Of a stretch of 64,000 nucleotides of DNA, positions 34,752 to 44,776 are shown piece by piece. Position numbers and translations under genes: made by a program. The stretch is from Carnimonas nigrificans ATCC BAA-78. Lineage in GTDB: Bacteria > Pseudomonadota > Gammaproteobacteria > Pseudomonadales > Halomonadaceae. The notes beneath the pieces were generated by a model. It was not told the DNA's origin, ran no database searches, and saw nothing but the letters and a program-made list of their open reading frames with translations. Every line of letters starts with the position of its first letter. The first letter of the stretch is position 1. The stretch spans positions 62,001-126,000 of the forward strand of contig NZ_JAGO01000013.1 in assembly GCF_000526695.1 (NCBI RefSeq). Reading direction: 5' to 3'.

Positions 34752-37700
34752 TCAGCGACCCAACAGACCGGTATAGGCTTCTTTCAGTGAATTCACATAG
34801 GCGGCCCACCCATAGCGCTCAACCGCTCGCTCCCGCCCAAGCTGCCTCAGCGCTAGTACGCGCTCGGGAGAATGCTTCAAGATCATCAGCTCACGGGCCA
34901 GTCCTGTAGTATCGCCAAACTCGATCAGAACTCCCGCATCGCCCACCACCTCGGGCAAGGCCCCGTGATGATACCCGACAAAGGGGCGGCCTGCCGCCAT
35001 CGCTTCCAGTGCGGTGCGACCGAAAGACTCCTGAAAGCGTGACAGACTCAAGACCACATGAACACGCTCCAGCGCTTCAGCGGGAGAACTCACATAACCG
35101 GCCAGTTCCAAACAGACTTTCCCTTCATTCAGTCTGGCTGCCATCGACCGTAGCGCAGGGTCAACATCACCAAAAACGACGAAGCGAACCTCCTCGCGGG
35201 CAAGTGCTCCTATCAGGTGCTCAATATCTGCCAACCCCTTCTTGGTATGACCACTGGAGAGAATACCTACCTTGACGGCTTCCTCCGGTTCAGGCGCTGT
35301 AGAGGGCAACGATAACAGCGGTTGCATCTCGATGGTATTGGGAACGGTCGCCATGGTCACGGAAGCGCTATTGACAACGCCTCCCTTAGCAGCGATATGG
35401 CTTGCGCTGGGGACAGGAGCAAACTGAAGTGCGGTAAAGCTGGAATTGGCGATCAATAGATCCGCCTGTGCCCGAGCATGTTCCACGATCCAGCTCGCGT
35501 CTGCATTCAATGTCTCACACAGAGCAGAATCTGCATGTGGCAGCTCTCTTAAGTGAATCGCAACCGGAATGCCAAGCTGTTTTGCCGTCACCGCAGGCTC
35601 ATCAAGCACCAGACTGTTGAGCGCAACCGCTTGAATGGAGAAACGCTCAATCATCGCGTGGAAGTGAGCCACTGTCGCTGGCTCGGGCGGCTTGCCCTGT
35701 TGCTGCCAGCCATACGGCAAAATAACCAGCCAGTCACATAGCGCCAGCAGAGAGTGCATGTAATCGCGATTCATGGCTTCCGGCAGCGCTATCACCAGGC
35801 GATACCCCAATTCATCCAAGCCTCGCGCCACATCAATCAAACTGCGCTCCGCGCCGTATAGATGAGCCCCCGCCTGGTGACCACACAGCAGCACTGTTGT
35901 CGCGCTCGGCTTCGCTTGCTGCCTTCCCTTCAAGGCTGGCATCGGCGACGCATGAGCCAAGGCGGATTCATCGCCCGATGGAGTGCGATCAATCAGGCCA
36001 CACTCCTGAGCATCCAGAAAGTGCGATAACGCCTCACTCAAGGGAACCTCATCGTTAAGCTGGCTGACATAACCGGATTGGCTAAACCCGGGGTTAGGGT
36101 CCAGCCCGGCAAAACGACCTTCACGCCAATAATGATCGAAGGCTTCGACCCGAGTGTCATGCAACTGCACATACCGCCGCAGATACCACCCAGCATCAAA
36201 CAGCCCTGACGCCTCAATTCTGTCCCGCTCATCGTACTCGGTCACGGTGACTTCACGACGCAACAGACCAAGGGGTGCAGGAAAGGGGCGAACATCGCCA
36301 CCGGCAGAAAGATAGAAGTTGTCCGCGCTCGCCGCGCGCTCATGCCAACGACGGGCAGCGGCCATATATTGAGCGCGAATGCCGATGAACTGAGTTTGCA
36401 GATGCGTCTCGCCATGCTGGCTAAGTGAAAGCTCCCAGGCACGCCCAAAGGCCAACGGCACGTTCGGTAGCACCTCGGCGAGTGCGCCAGCGCCATAAGC
36501 AGCGCGAACTCTTTCCAGATACTCCGAATCGGCATTGACGCTGACCTCATCCCAGAAGCCGAGCTTTTTGATCACTTCACGGCGAAACATCAGCGAGGAG
36601 ACGTTTCGATGCACAAAGCCCTCCTCTTCCAGGCGCCAGCGATGAAACTCCAGGCTCGGGGTTACCCGCGCCCAGGCACTTACACATGCAACCGGAGGGC
36701 GTGCTGAATCAACCGGATACTGCAACGCCTGAACCTGACGGGCCAGCTTTTCTGGATGGGACCAATCGTCCGCGTCATGGGTAGTGATGAAGGCACCTGT
36801 GCAGGCGTTAAGACCCGCATTGCGCGCAACATAAGCGCCCTGATTGGTCTCCTGTGGAAGGATTCTATAGGTTATGTTAGCCGGACACTCGCTTTCGAGT
36901 TGTCGCAGCACCGCAAGTGTCTGATCTTCACTCGCATCATCAACAACAATGATCTCCAAAGAGCGCCAGCTCTGTGCGAACAGGCTACGAATTGCCGTCG
37001 CTACCGTGCCCGCAGCGCTGAATACCGGCACGATGACACTAACCAGTGGCGCTTTATCTCGCTGATGAACGGGCGATTCCTTCGCGGCGAGCAAGCGATC
37101 AAGCAGTGGCGCATCCTCTGGCGCTATCGAGATCGGCATAAGCTCATGGCGCCCCCAAAGCGCATTGAGCGAGGCCAGACACGCCCCCTCCCCTGCTCCG
37201 CTCCAGAGCGAAAGATTAGCGCGGGCCAGGTCAAGATTCGTATCCTGCGGGCAACGCTCCTCAAGAATGCTCAGCACTTCTCGCAATCGCTCAACTGGCG
37301 CAGCGGTGCGGTGCAGACACTCCAGCGCCAGCAGCCCCGGAGCCACGCTACGCGGCCAAATGCTTAGTCCTGCCGGTGGCAGTAGATAATCAAGCGCTTT
37401 GGCAGGATCTTCATGGCGCGCCCACCAGCGCCCCAGCGCCCAGCGGGCCGTACCCTGCTCTTCCTCACTACCTGCCGATGACTCCAGCAGCCGCTCCAGG
37501 CGCGGCAACATTGCCGCATCGGCACCACGCCACAGATGGAAATCCCATGCCAGCGCGCGATTCCGACGTGGCAAGCGTCCTTCGAATTGACCGAATTTCA
37601 CGAAATGGACGAGCGGATTCATATTGGCCTGGCCCACATCAGGGTAAGCAGCCAAGTACCACGCAGCATCGAAATCCGGCCCCGGCATCAACCCGTGTGC

Positions 37701-37874
37701 CGCGCCGACAGATAGATAATGCCCAACGGGATCGGCCAAAGCGCTGCCACGCTCATGAGCTTCAAGCTGTGAACAGTACCAATCAGCATCGAACCAGGCC
37801 GACGCCTGAAGCAGTTCATGGTGCGGTTCGGAGCGACCGCGCAGACGAAACCATCGTTTTAAGAGATTTTTCAT
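34752..37874 (-). CDS. Bifunctional glycosyltransferase (GT2 + GT4) with tail-type repeat modules
   Basis: 1040 residues. Residues 25-105 hold two short modules of the FDADWYLxxYPDV type, each ending HYLSVGAAHG or HFVKFGQFEGR. Residues 110-265 are helical, repeat-like. Residues 277-520: GT2 domain, LVSVIVPVFSAAG, IIVVDDASED, DXD-type site THDADDWSHP at 365-374. A third module (LFDAGWYLRRY) lies near 560-630. Residues about 690-1040: GT4 GT-B domain, KVGILSSGHTKKG, ELAGYVSSPAE, and the acceptor block SRFQESFGRTALEAMAAGRP. Two sugars may thus be added by one protein. The GT2 half is closely similar in motif wording to the 48485 gene, so the two are paralogues. Confidence 0.78.
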   Translation of the reverse strand: MKNLLKRWFRLRGRSEPHHELLQASAWFDADWYCSQLEAHERGSALADPVGHYLSVGAAHGLMPGPDFDAAWYLAAYPDVGQANMNPLVHFVKFGQFEGRLPRRNRALAWDFHLWRGADAAMLPRLERLLESSAGSEEEQGTARWALGRWWARHEDPAKALDYLLPPAGLSIWPRSVAPGLLALECLHRTAAPVERLREVLSILEERCPQDTNLDLARANLSLWSGAGEGACLASLNALWGRHELMPISIAPEDAPLLDRLLAAKESPVHQRDKAPLVSVIVPVFSAAGTVATAIRSLFAQSWRSLEIIVVDDASEDQTLAVLRQLESECPANITYRILPQETNQGAYVARNAGLNACTGAFITTHDADDWSHPEKLARQVQALQYPVDSARPPVACVSAWARVTPSLEFHRWRLEEEGFVHRNVSSLMFRREVIKKLGFWDEVSVNADSEYLERVRAAYGAGALAEVLPNVPLAFGRAWELSLSQHGETHLQTQFIGIRAQYMAAARRWHERAASADNFYLSAGGDVRPFPAPLGLLRREVTVTEYDERDRIEASGLFDAGWYLRRYVQLHDTRVEAFDHYWREGRFAGLDPNPGFSQSGYVSQLNDEVPLSEALSHFLDAQECGLIDRTPSGDESALAHASPMPALKGRQQAKPSATTVLLCGHQAGAHLYGAERSLIDVARGLDELGYRLVIALPEAMNRDYMHSLLALCDWLVILPYGWQQQGKPPEPATVAHFHAMIERFSIQAVALNSLVLDEPAVTAKQLGIPVAIHLRELPHADSALCETLNADASWIVEHARAQADLLIANSSFTALQFAPVPSASHIAAKGGVVNSASVTMATVPNTIEMQPLLSLPSTAPEPEEAVKVGILSSGHTKKGLADIEHLIGALAREEVRFVVFGDVDPALRSMAARLNEGKVCLELAGYVSSPAEALERVHVVLSLSRFQESFGRTALEAMAAGRPFVGYHHGALPEVVGDAGVLIEFGDTTGLARELMILKHSPERVLALRQLGRERAVERYGWAAYVNSLKEAYTGLLGR

Positions 37875-37916
37875 GGCTGCGTCATCAATAGACTCGGCAC
37901 TTGCGCAGAGAGCACG

Positions 37917-40535
37917 CTAAGGCCTCGGCTCCCGCCCTTCTTTAATACCATTACGAATAAAGTGCAGCAGCGGATTGATCTCCGTCATGGCGACATCTGG
38001 GTAGGCATCGAGATAACCGGCACTATCGAAATGGGGTGAAGGATCACGCCCTTCAAATCCTCCAAACTTGAGATAATGCAGCGCCGGGAAGCGTGCATAG
38101 CTTTCATCACTGGCAATATCCGGATTTTGCGCCAGATACCACTGAGCATCAAACCAATCACTTGCTTCCAGCTCAGCGAGAGCTTCCTGACGCTTGCGTC
38201 GCAGCCGCCGCTTCTCCTTTCGTTTATCATGCTCGCCGCCTAACGAAAAACGCCCGAGGCCCCATCGGGAAGTAGCTGCCTCAGCGCCAGTACCTGATTG
38301 AGCTTGCACGGCGATAGACTCCCTTGCGATATCTGACCTATCACCGGTATCAGAGAGAGAAAGAGACGAAGAATCAGTTTCTCCCTTGAGGGACGAGATC
38401 TCTCGATCGCGCTCTTCCAGTGTTTGCGTCAGAATCGCAAGCTCTTTGAAGCGAGCGGCAATGCTTTCATCACGTTCATGAAGCATCGCTTCCAGGTCGC
38501 GCATGCGAGCGATGGCTTCTGTTGATGCAGTATCAGTCGATACAACCTTCTTCTCGGCCGTTTTGAGAGCCGCGTTTTCGCTCTCCAAAGCATCACGGCG
38601 TTGCTCTGCCTCAGCAAGTGAAGCGCGTATGGAAATCAGTTCACGCTCAAGAGCGCTCTCGCTGGCCCTAGCGCTCGTTTTGAGCTCCGTGTTCTCAGCC
38701 TCCAGCACGTTTCGGCGCTGTTCCGCCTCAGAAAGTGAGCCTTGCGCAGCCGTAAGCTCATGCTCATACCCGCTGACTCGAGATTCGAGTTCCGTCACTG
38801 AGAGCTTCAACTTTTCAAGAGCGGCATCCTTTTCCTCTGCCAGCGCCGTAAGCTTCGCCAGCTCCGAGAAGCGTGTCTGAATATTTTCCTTGTGCTCGGC
38901 TAGCTCCGATTCGAGAGTGTTCACCTGCGATTCAGAGATACGGAGCGCAGATTCCACTGAGGCGAGACGTGTTTGCGCCTCGGCCGATGCGCTTTCGGCT
39001 TGCTCCTGTCTCCGTTGGCCCTCGGTATAACTATCACTGAGTGCCTGCTTTTCAGACTCCAGGCGTACTTCGCGCTCATGAGCCTGACGTTCAAGCTCCG
39101 TCATTGAGAGTTGCAGCTTCTCAAGAGCGGCATCCTTTTCTTCTGCCAATGCTGTCAGCGTCGCCAGCTCCGAGAAGCGCGTCTCGATATTTTCCTTGTG
39201 CGCGGCCAGCTCCGACTCGAGAGCGCTCACCTGCGATTCAGAGGTACGAAGCGCGGATTCCACCGAGGCAAGACGCGTTTGCGCCTCTGCCAGTGCACCC
39301 TCGGCTCGCTCCTGGCCTAACCGACTGTCGGAGTAGCTGTCGTTGAGTGCCTGTTTTTCCGACTCCAGGCTCGCCAAACGTGTATCGCGCTCCTGAGCCT
39401 GCAGTTTCAGATCCGCTACCGTAAGCTCAAGCTTTTCGATGACACGATCCTTCTCCTCTGACATCGCCGTAAGCGCTGCCAGTTCCGAAAAACGTGTCTG
39501 CACATTTGCCTTTTGATCGGACAGCTCCGACTCCAGGGAACTCACCTGCGATTCAGAGGTACGAAGCGTCGCTTCTACTGATGCAAGACGTGTCTGCGTT
39601 TCTGTCAACGCAGACTCAGCCTGCTCATGCTCCAACAGGCTTTCGGTATAGCTGTCGTTGAGTGACTGTTTTTCAGACTCCAGGCTCGCCAGATGCTCCT
39701 CGCGTTCCTGGATCTGGCGTCGCAGATCAGTCAGTGACGAGTCTCGTTCATCCCGCTCGCGTATCAGTTCATCCAGACGCTGCTTCATGCCCTTCAGCCG
39801 GGCACGCTGAACATTAGCCAGCGCCTGATCCGCACAGCCTCGGCCCAACCGGGCAAAGACATCACGCACCGTACGCGCAGCGGTTGGCTCACTCCAGCGC
39901 TCCAGCAATGTCTCGATCAGGCTGGTGGGGCGTGAGCCCACTACCAGGATTCCTAATCCATCTCCATGGAGGAAAGTGAGCGAAGGATAAGTGTCCTGTA
40001 GCGCCTCAAAGTGCTCATAAACAGCACACCCCGGCTCACGGCGGTTAATACCGGGAATCAGCACAATGCCGCGATCCGACATGCGCGATAGCCAACGATC
40101 AAGGGTATCATCAAACTCGGGATCATCCGGTGCGAAATCCAGCGCAAGAATATCCACACTACCGGCGGGTACCTGCCTGGCACCACGCCGTGGAAGCACA
40201 TTGAGACGTCGTGCAATCGCTCCATAGCGCCGATCAGCTGCCTCGTGGATGGACTCCGCTTCATCATCTTCATCTTCTGCCGCCAGCACGCATTCGGCAT
40301 CCAGATTAAGACGACTAACGCCTTGGCAAAATGCCGTATGGGGGCTGCCAGTACGCGCCCCCAATGTCACACAACGTTGCGGGGACAGCGCCTCCATCAG
40401 CCAAAAAATCCAGGGGAGATGGTCGAGCCAGGGTGACGGTTCGATATGGTCCGGGCGCCAGAACATGGCCCCTTGAGCCAAGGATTGTAAAGGTGCCGAC
40501 ATCACTGCGCCGCTACTACGTTCTGTTATTTGCAT
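37917..40535 (-). CDS. Methyltransferase-like/coiled-coil protein, possible chain-length ruler
   Basis: 872 residues. Residues 1-225 look like a class I methyltransferase-type Rossmann domain (CVTLGARTGSPHTAFC, VDILALDFAPDDPE, GIVLIPGINR), though the SAM loop is degenerate. Residues 240-715 are one long coiled coil containing three copies of a unit of 105, 102 and about 95 residues, each opening LESEKQ at 285, 390 and 492 and containing QTRLASVE, SESQV and TRFSEL. Residues 790-870 hold two YLAQNPDI/YLDAYPDV modules shared with the neighbouring glycosyltransferases. A catalytic head plus coiled-coil is the architecture of WbdD, which stops O-antigen growth and measures its length. Similarity is of architecture only. 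Confidence 0.65.
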   Translation of the reverse strand: MQITERSSGAVMSAPLQSLAQGAMFWRPDHIEPSPWLDHLPWIFWLMEALSPQRCVTLGARTGSPHTAFCQGVSRLNLDAECVLAAEDEDDEAESIHEAADRRYGAIARRLNVLPRRGARQVPAGSVDILALDFAPDDPEFDDTLDRWLSRMSDRGIVLIPGINRREPGCAVYEHFEALQDTYPSLTFLHGDGLGILVVGSRPTSLIETLLERWSEPTAARTVRDVFARLGRGCADQALANVQRARLKGMKQRLDELIRERDERDSSLTDLRRQIQEREEHLASLESEKQSLNDSYTESLLEHEQAESALTETQTRLASVEATLRTSESQVSSLESELSDQKANVQTRFSELAALTAMSEEKDRVIEKLELTVADLKLQAQERDTRLASLESEKQALNDSYSDSRLGQERAEGALAEAQTRLASVESALRTSESQVSALESELAAHKENIETRFSELATLTALAEEKDAALEKLQLSMTELERQAHEREVRLESEKQALSDSYTEGQRRQEQAESASAEAQTRLASVESALRISESQVNTLESELAEHKENIQTRFSELAKLTALAEEKDAALEKLKLSVTELESRVSGYEHELTAAQGSLSEAEQRRNVLEAENTELKTSARASESALERELISIRASLAEAEQRRDALESENAALKTAEKKVVSTDTASTEAIARMRDLEAMLHERDESIAARFKELAILTQTLEERDREISSLKGETDSSSLSLSDTGDRSDIARESIAVQAQSGTGAEAATSRWGLGRFSLGGEHDKRKEKRRLRRKRQEALAELEASDWFDAQWYLAQNPDIASDESYARFPALHYLKFGGFEGRDPSPHFDSAGYLDAYPDVAMTEINPLLHFIRNGIKEGREPRP

Positions 40536-40646
40536 TTCATCTTCTCGCGCATCATCGATTCGAATTCCCTACGACAGCCTTGCTGGATTCTTCCATATAA
40601 CGTTCTATTCTTCCACACGGCCTGCATTCCGCACACCGCCACCCAA

Positions 40647-41201
40647 TCAACCAGGCGAGGCGTCCGCCCATGCGGGTGCCTTGCGATCCTTTTCCGAAAG
40701 AGCAGGCAGCCCCTCCCAGGCCCAACGTTGCGGCTGCCAGTCGATCGCCAGTGTTGCGTCGTCCCAACGTACCGAACGCTCGCAGCTGGGCGCATAGTAA
40801 TCCGTGGCCTTATAAGCCACTTCCGCGACTTCGCTCAGCACCAGAAAACCGTGAGCAAAGCCCGGCGGCAACCATAGCTGATGGCCATTTTCTGCCGAGA
40901 GATGGGCACTGACCCACTGACCACAAAACGGTGAATCACGGCGTATATCTACCGCCACATCAAGGATCTCACCCGTAATGGCTCTCACAAGCTTTCCCTG
41001 CGGTTGATCAATCTGATAATGCAAGCCGCGCAGCACGCCCAGCGACGAGCGCGAGTGGTTATCCTGGACGAACTCATGACGCCCGCAGTGCGCATCGAAC
41101 AGATCCTGCCGGAACGTTTCCATAAAAAAACCCCGACCGTCTTCAAAACGTCGGGGGATAATCAGCATGACATCCGGGATGGGTTGTGGCTCAAACTGCA
41201 T
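40647..41201 (-). CDS. rfbC: dTDP-4-dehydrorhamnose 3,5-epimerase
   Basis: 184 residues, usual size. Cupin fold with GRGFFMETFRQDLF near the N-terminus, NHSRSSLGVLRGLHYQ carrying the catalytic His, GEILDVAVDIRRDSP, and WLPPGFAHGFLVLSE with YKATDYYAP containing the catalytic Tyr. Third step of dTDP-L-rhamnose synthesis. ATG 41201 with CGGAGT upstream; 45 bases after rfbA, same operon. A short gap of 111 bases leads to the coiled-coil protein gene. Confidence 0.95.
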   Translation of the reverse strand: MQFEPQPIPDVMLIIPRRFEDGRGFFMETFRQDLFDAHCGRHEFVQDNHSRSSLGVLRGLHYQIDQPQGKLVRAITGEILDVAVDIRRDSPFCGQWVSAHLSAENGHQLWLPPGFAHGFLVLSEVAEVAYKATDYYAPSCERSVRWDDATLAIDWQPQRWAWEGLPALSEKDRKAPAWADASPG

Positions 41202-41246
41202 GTTCTACTCCGTCTAAAGACCAACAGTGGCAAGGTAAGGCCCAGC

Positions 41247-42128
41247 TCACACCTTCTGGGTTATCAGCCGCCTGAGATAGTCGCCATAGTTTGTTCTAGC
41301 CAGCAGCGCCGCTCGCGCCAGTATCTCCTGTTCACCGATCCACTTCTGACGCCAGGCAATCTCTTCCAGACAGGCAATTTTTAGCCCCTGACAGTGTTCG
41401 ATACTCTGCACATACTGGCTGGCCTCCATCAGGCTCTCCGGTGTGCCGGTATCCAGCCAAGCGAAACCACGCCCCAGTCGTTCGACGAACAGATCACCGC
41501 GCTCGAGATAGGCAGTATTGACCGAAGTGATCTCCAGCTCTCCGCGTACAGAGGGCTTCACCTGACGCGCAATATCAACAACATCGGCATCATAGAAGTA
41601 AAGCCCGGTTACCGCATAAGGAGATGGCGGGGCAACGGGTTTTTCATGGATGCCGCATACCTTACCGGCCTCATCGAAGGCGAGGACTCCAAAACGTTCG
41701 GGATCCTTCACCCACTGCCCAAAAACTGTGGCACCGTGAGGCCGCTCAGCGGCGAGCCTAAGCTGCTCGGAAAAATGCTGACCATGAAAAACGTTATCAC
41801 CAAGCACCAGGCAGACAGGGGAACCATCAATAAATGACTCCCCAATCAAAAACGCCTGTGCCAACCCATCCGGGCGAGTCTGCTCAGCGTACTCAAAGAT
41901 GACGCCAAACTGCTCGCCCGTACCAAGAAGCTTGCGATACTGCGGCAGCGCCTCCGGTGTAGAGATGATCAAAATCTCACGAATACCTGCCAACATCAGC
42001 ACCGAAATTGGGTAGTAGATCATCGGCTTGTCATACACCGGTAGGAGCTGCTTGGAAGCGCCGAGTGTCATGGGGTAAAGGCGCGAGCCGGTACCTCCCG
42101 CCAGAACAATACCTTTACACGTCAACAC
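41247..42128 (-). CDS. rfbA: Glucose-1-phosphate thymidylyltransferase
   Basis: 293 residues if started at GTG 42128; TTG 42125 has slightly better spacing from the AAGGAGA site, and a TTG at 42161 would add eleven residues without a ribosome site. The protein opens with [17 protein letters not shown], the nucleotidyltransferase signature, followed by [16 protein letters not shown] and LGDNVFHGQ. It makes dTDP-glucose, the first step of the rhamnose pathway. Together with rfbC it forms the second half of a split rfb set; rfbB-rfbD are 15 kb away on the same strand. Confidence 0.94.
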   Translation of the reverse strand: MLTCKGIVLAGGTGSRLYPMTLGASKQLLPVYDKPMIYYPISVLMLAGIREILIISTPEALPQYRKLLGTGEQFGVIFEYAEQTRPDGLAQAFLIGESFIDGSPVCLVLGDNVFHGQHFSEQLRLAAERPHGATVFGQWVKDPERFGVLAFDEAGKVCGIHEKPVAPPSPYAVTGLYFYDADVVDIARQVKPSVRGELEITSVNTAYLERGDLFVERLGRGFAWLDTGTPESLMEASQYVQSIEHCQGLKIACLEEIAWRQKWIGEQEILARAALLARTNYGDYLRRLITQKV

Positions 42129-42340
42129 GCTCTCCTTATCAATGTTGCTTTGGAATAACAATCAGCTGCGAGTGCTATGACTATAGTTTAGTACCAATGC
42201 TTGTCCAGTATTAGCCAGAAATAGTACGAGCATACAACCGACAGTGAACACTACTCGTCGACGAGCTAGCACTTTATCCCTATGCGAAGAATAGGCTCAA
42301 AACGTTACGTGGCCTTTTATAGGAAATCACTTGGCCACAG

Positions 42341-44776
42341 TTAGCGTACAATAGAGAAGTTACTGAAGGAGTCTTTCTTCACCTGTTCAGTAATTTCAAT
42401 CTTTTTAACATCCGCCTTTATCGGACCTTTACTGGCAACCTTCACTAAATCTTCAATAGCGGAAGGGGACCCTTGCACAATTGCATGAACAGAACCGTCC
42501 TGGCAATTACGTATTTCTCCCTTAATGGCTCGAATGACAGCTTGTTTAGCAAACCATTTCCGATAATTCACTTTTTGGACCTTACCGGTAATATGCAGCT
42601 CTCGACTAACCGCAGGTACTACCTCAGATTCGGGGAATAGTGCATCAAGAATGGCCCCAGCAGCATTACGAGACTGTCCGCGAGTCGGGAAATGGTGCAT
42701 CGCCAAATCACAATTCACGTTAACTTCGATTACGGCATAACGCTGAGAAGAAGCAGGTTGACTAATATCTTCTGTAAGCAAATCTAGACCACAGAATGCA
42801 AGGTCATCAAAAGAGCTATAGGTCCGTTCAGCAATTTCAACAAAGTCAGAGTGCACTCGATCCGTCACATCTTCACTATCTCCCCCCGCACCAATGTTGG
42901 CGATATCTTGTAGATAGAGCATTTCGCCAAAAGACAGTACTGAGATTGCATCGTACCCCTTACGCTGAATGCGCGCCAATGTGGCATTATCCAGCGTTAA
43001 TGGATATTTCCCGCTATAAGGGTTATTGTTTCTCAGCTTGTTTTTCTGCTTTATCAGATCTTCTACTGTAGAGAGTCCGTCGCCTACAATATGAGCGGGA
43101 TGCCTTTTTATGGCGTATTTGAACTTACCGTTCACGACAAACAACCGGTAATCGAAACCCGGAATATGTTCTTCCAGAACAGCTTGTTCATGCTCAAGAT
43201 TGGCGAGAGCAAGAGCGGTAAACATGGCAGATTGGGTAGTAATATTTGATGTAACCCCCTTTCCACTTGCCCCAGCAAGTGGCTTGACCACAATCCGAGG
43301 AAAATCTCCTAGTGAGTCAAACCAGTTGGATGCTTGAGCAGTATCTTTAGCCTTGATACGTATGCCTACTGGAACCTGAACTCCATGTTCCAAAAGCCTG
43401 TTCTTGGTTTTTTCCTTGCTATTCGTCAAAGTACGAGTTTGATGAGAAGTATTGGAAGGCATATTTTCACGAAATATTATAGAGCGCTGAGCACTACTTA
43501 AAGACCAGCGCTGATTGCCTTTCTCATTGGTCCACCCATGCCTCCGCAGCTCTCTCGCAGAAGCCTCACGAAAAAGCATTAGCCGATTGATATGAACAGG
43601 AACATTATAATTATGATATCGTTTGTCATTGATATCATTCAACGTTGAATGGAAATCAAATTTCTCAGCCTCTAATAAAATACTTTTATTATATTTTCTG
43701 GCAAGGCTAATTCCCTTTTTAATATTATCCATCCCTTTACCCATTTTATGAAGCAATGGCGCATTAGGAAATAGCGATTGAACTAGAGCATCACCAATAT
43801 TCTTCCCTTTCCCTCTGTCTGGTACTAACAAAGAGCTCAGCTGTGGTCTACCATTTGCTTCAATAATATAGAGTTTTTTATCACTCGCAATGATATCTAG
43901 ACCAACGCACAGACTTTCTTGAAAATATACACTAAGTTCATTGAGCTTGTATTGAATCCATTTTGGAAGGCTAGCAGAAACATCATAGACATCCCCTCCA
44001 GATGACCTGCCTAATACACTAGTAAGCGGCAACATGACTCCCTTTTCAGGGATATAATTAGCCTGAAGTTTCTTAGTACTCAGGAATTCTAAAGCTTTAT
44101 CTTCCTGAATCAAAGGGAGATATTTATCCCTCTTCAACTTGTTCTTTTTAACTATCAATTCTCTAACTGTCGACTTACCATCCCCTACCACATGTGCCGG
44201 CACTCTTTTGACAGCACCATAATACTTCCCCTCAATCAAATAAATCCGGTACTCATCTCCCTGAATCTGCTCCTCAACAATGAGATCGCCAGGGTTACTT
44301 TCATTAATCTTCTGGTATAGCTCTTTCACGGACCCAATATCTAGACATACCCCTTCCCCCATACTCCCATTTACCGGCTTTAGTACTACGGGAAAGGAGA
44401 TATTTTTCTTTTTTAGTAACTCCGGCGAAAAATTATTTTTTTTAAACACAATCCCCTTAGGGGAGTCGAAACCTGGACAAACGCCTTCCTTTAGAGATGT
44501 TTTTGAGAACGCAGATGGCAATTTAGATGTGAAAAATTTAGTTTTATTCAAAACATATATTTGTTCATACTCTAATGAGAATATCTGCCCCACCCGGTGA
44601 TAATGCTTTTTATAGGGGATATTGGATTCCCTACATAATGTCATAATATCATCAAGAGAATATATTCTTACATTAATACCACGTGCTAACGCACTTGATA
44701 TCAAGGAATAGCAACACCTAGATGAGCTATTAACACCATAAGACTTCATACTCTGGAAAAGAATATCTTCTTTCAT
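42341..44776 (-). CDS. Double ATP-grasp ligase with C-terminal acylphosphatase domain
   Basis: 811 residues. First ATP-grasp half about 110-345: FPVVLKPVNGSMGEGVCL, IVEEQIQGDEYRIYLIEGK, VKRVPAHVVGDGKSTV, and IIEANGRPQ for metal. Second half about 455-715: FPRIVVKPLAGASGKGVTS, LEEHIPGFDYRLFVVNGK, IKRHPAHIVGDGLSTV, VIEVNVNCDL. The paired AHVVGDG/AHIVGDG wording is that of cyanophycin synthetase-type and GshF-type amino-acid ligases. Residues 726-797 are an acylphosphatase fold, LHITGKVQKVNYRKW with catalytic Arg739 and IRNCQDGSVH with Asn757. Substrates unknown; amino-acid or peptide attachment to a carboxylated glycan is the contextual guess. AT-rich and flanked by long non-coding DNA, hence probably imported. 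Confidence 0.75.
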   Translation of the reverse strand: MKEDILFQSMKSYGVNSSSRCCYSLISSALARGINVRIYSLDDIMTLCRESNIPYKKHYHRVGQIFSLEYEQIYVLNKTKFFTSKLPSAFSKTSLKEGVCPGFDSPKGIVFKKNNFSPELLKKKNISFPVVLKPVNGSMGEGVCLDIGSVKELYQKINESNPGDLIVEEQIQGDEYRIYLIEGKYYGAVKRVPAHVVGDGKSTVRELIVKKNKLKRDKYLPLIQEDKALEFLSTKKLQANYIPEKGVMLPLTSVLGRSSGGDVYDVSASLPKWIQYKLNELSVYFQESLCVGLDIIASDKKLYIIEANGRPQLSSLLVPDRGKGKNIGDALVQSLFPNAPLLHKMGKGMDNIKKGISLARKYNKSILLEAEKFDFHSTLNDINDKRYHNYNVPVHINRLMLFREASARELRRHGWTNEKGNQRWSLSSAQRSIIFRENMPSNTSHQTRTLTNSKEKTKNRLLEHGVQVPVGIRIKAKDTAQASNWFDSLGDFPRIVVKPLAGASGKGVTSNITTQSAMFTALALANLEHEQAVLEEHIPGFDYRLFVVNGKFKYAIKRHPAHIVGDGLSTVEDLIKQKNKLRNNNPYSGKYPLTLDNATLARIQRKGYDAISVLSFGEMLYLQDIANIGAGGDSEDVTDRVHSDFVEIAERTYSSFDDLAFCGLDLLTEDISQPASSQRYAVIEVNVNCDLAMHHFPTRGQSRNAAGAILDALFPESEVVPAVSRELHITGKVQKVNYRKWFAKQAVIRAIKGEIRNCQDGSVHAIVQGSPSAIEDLVKVASKGPIKADVKKIEITEQVKKDSFSNFSIVR

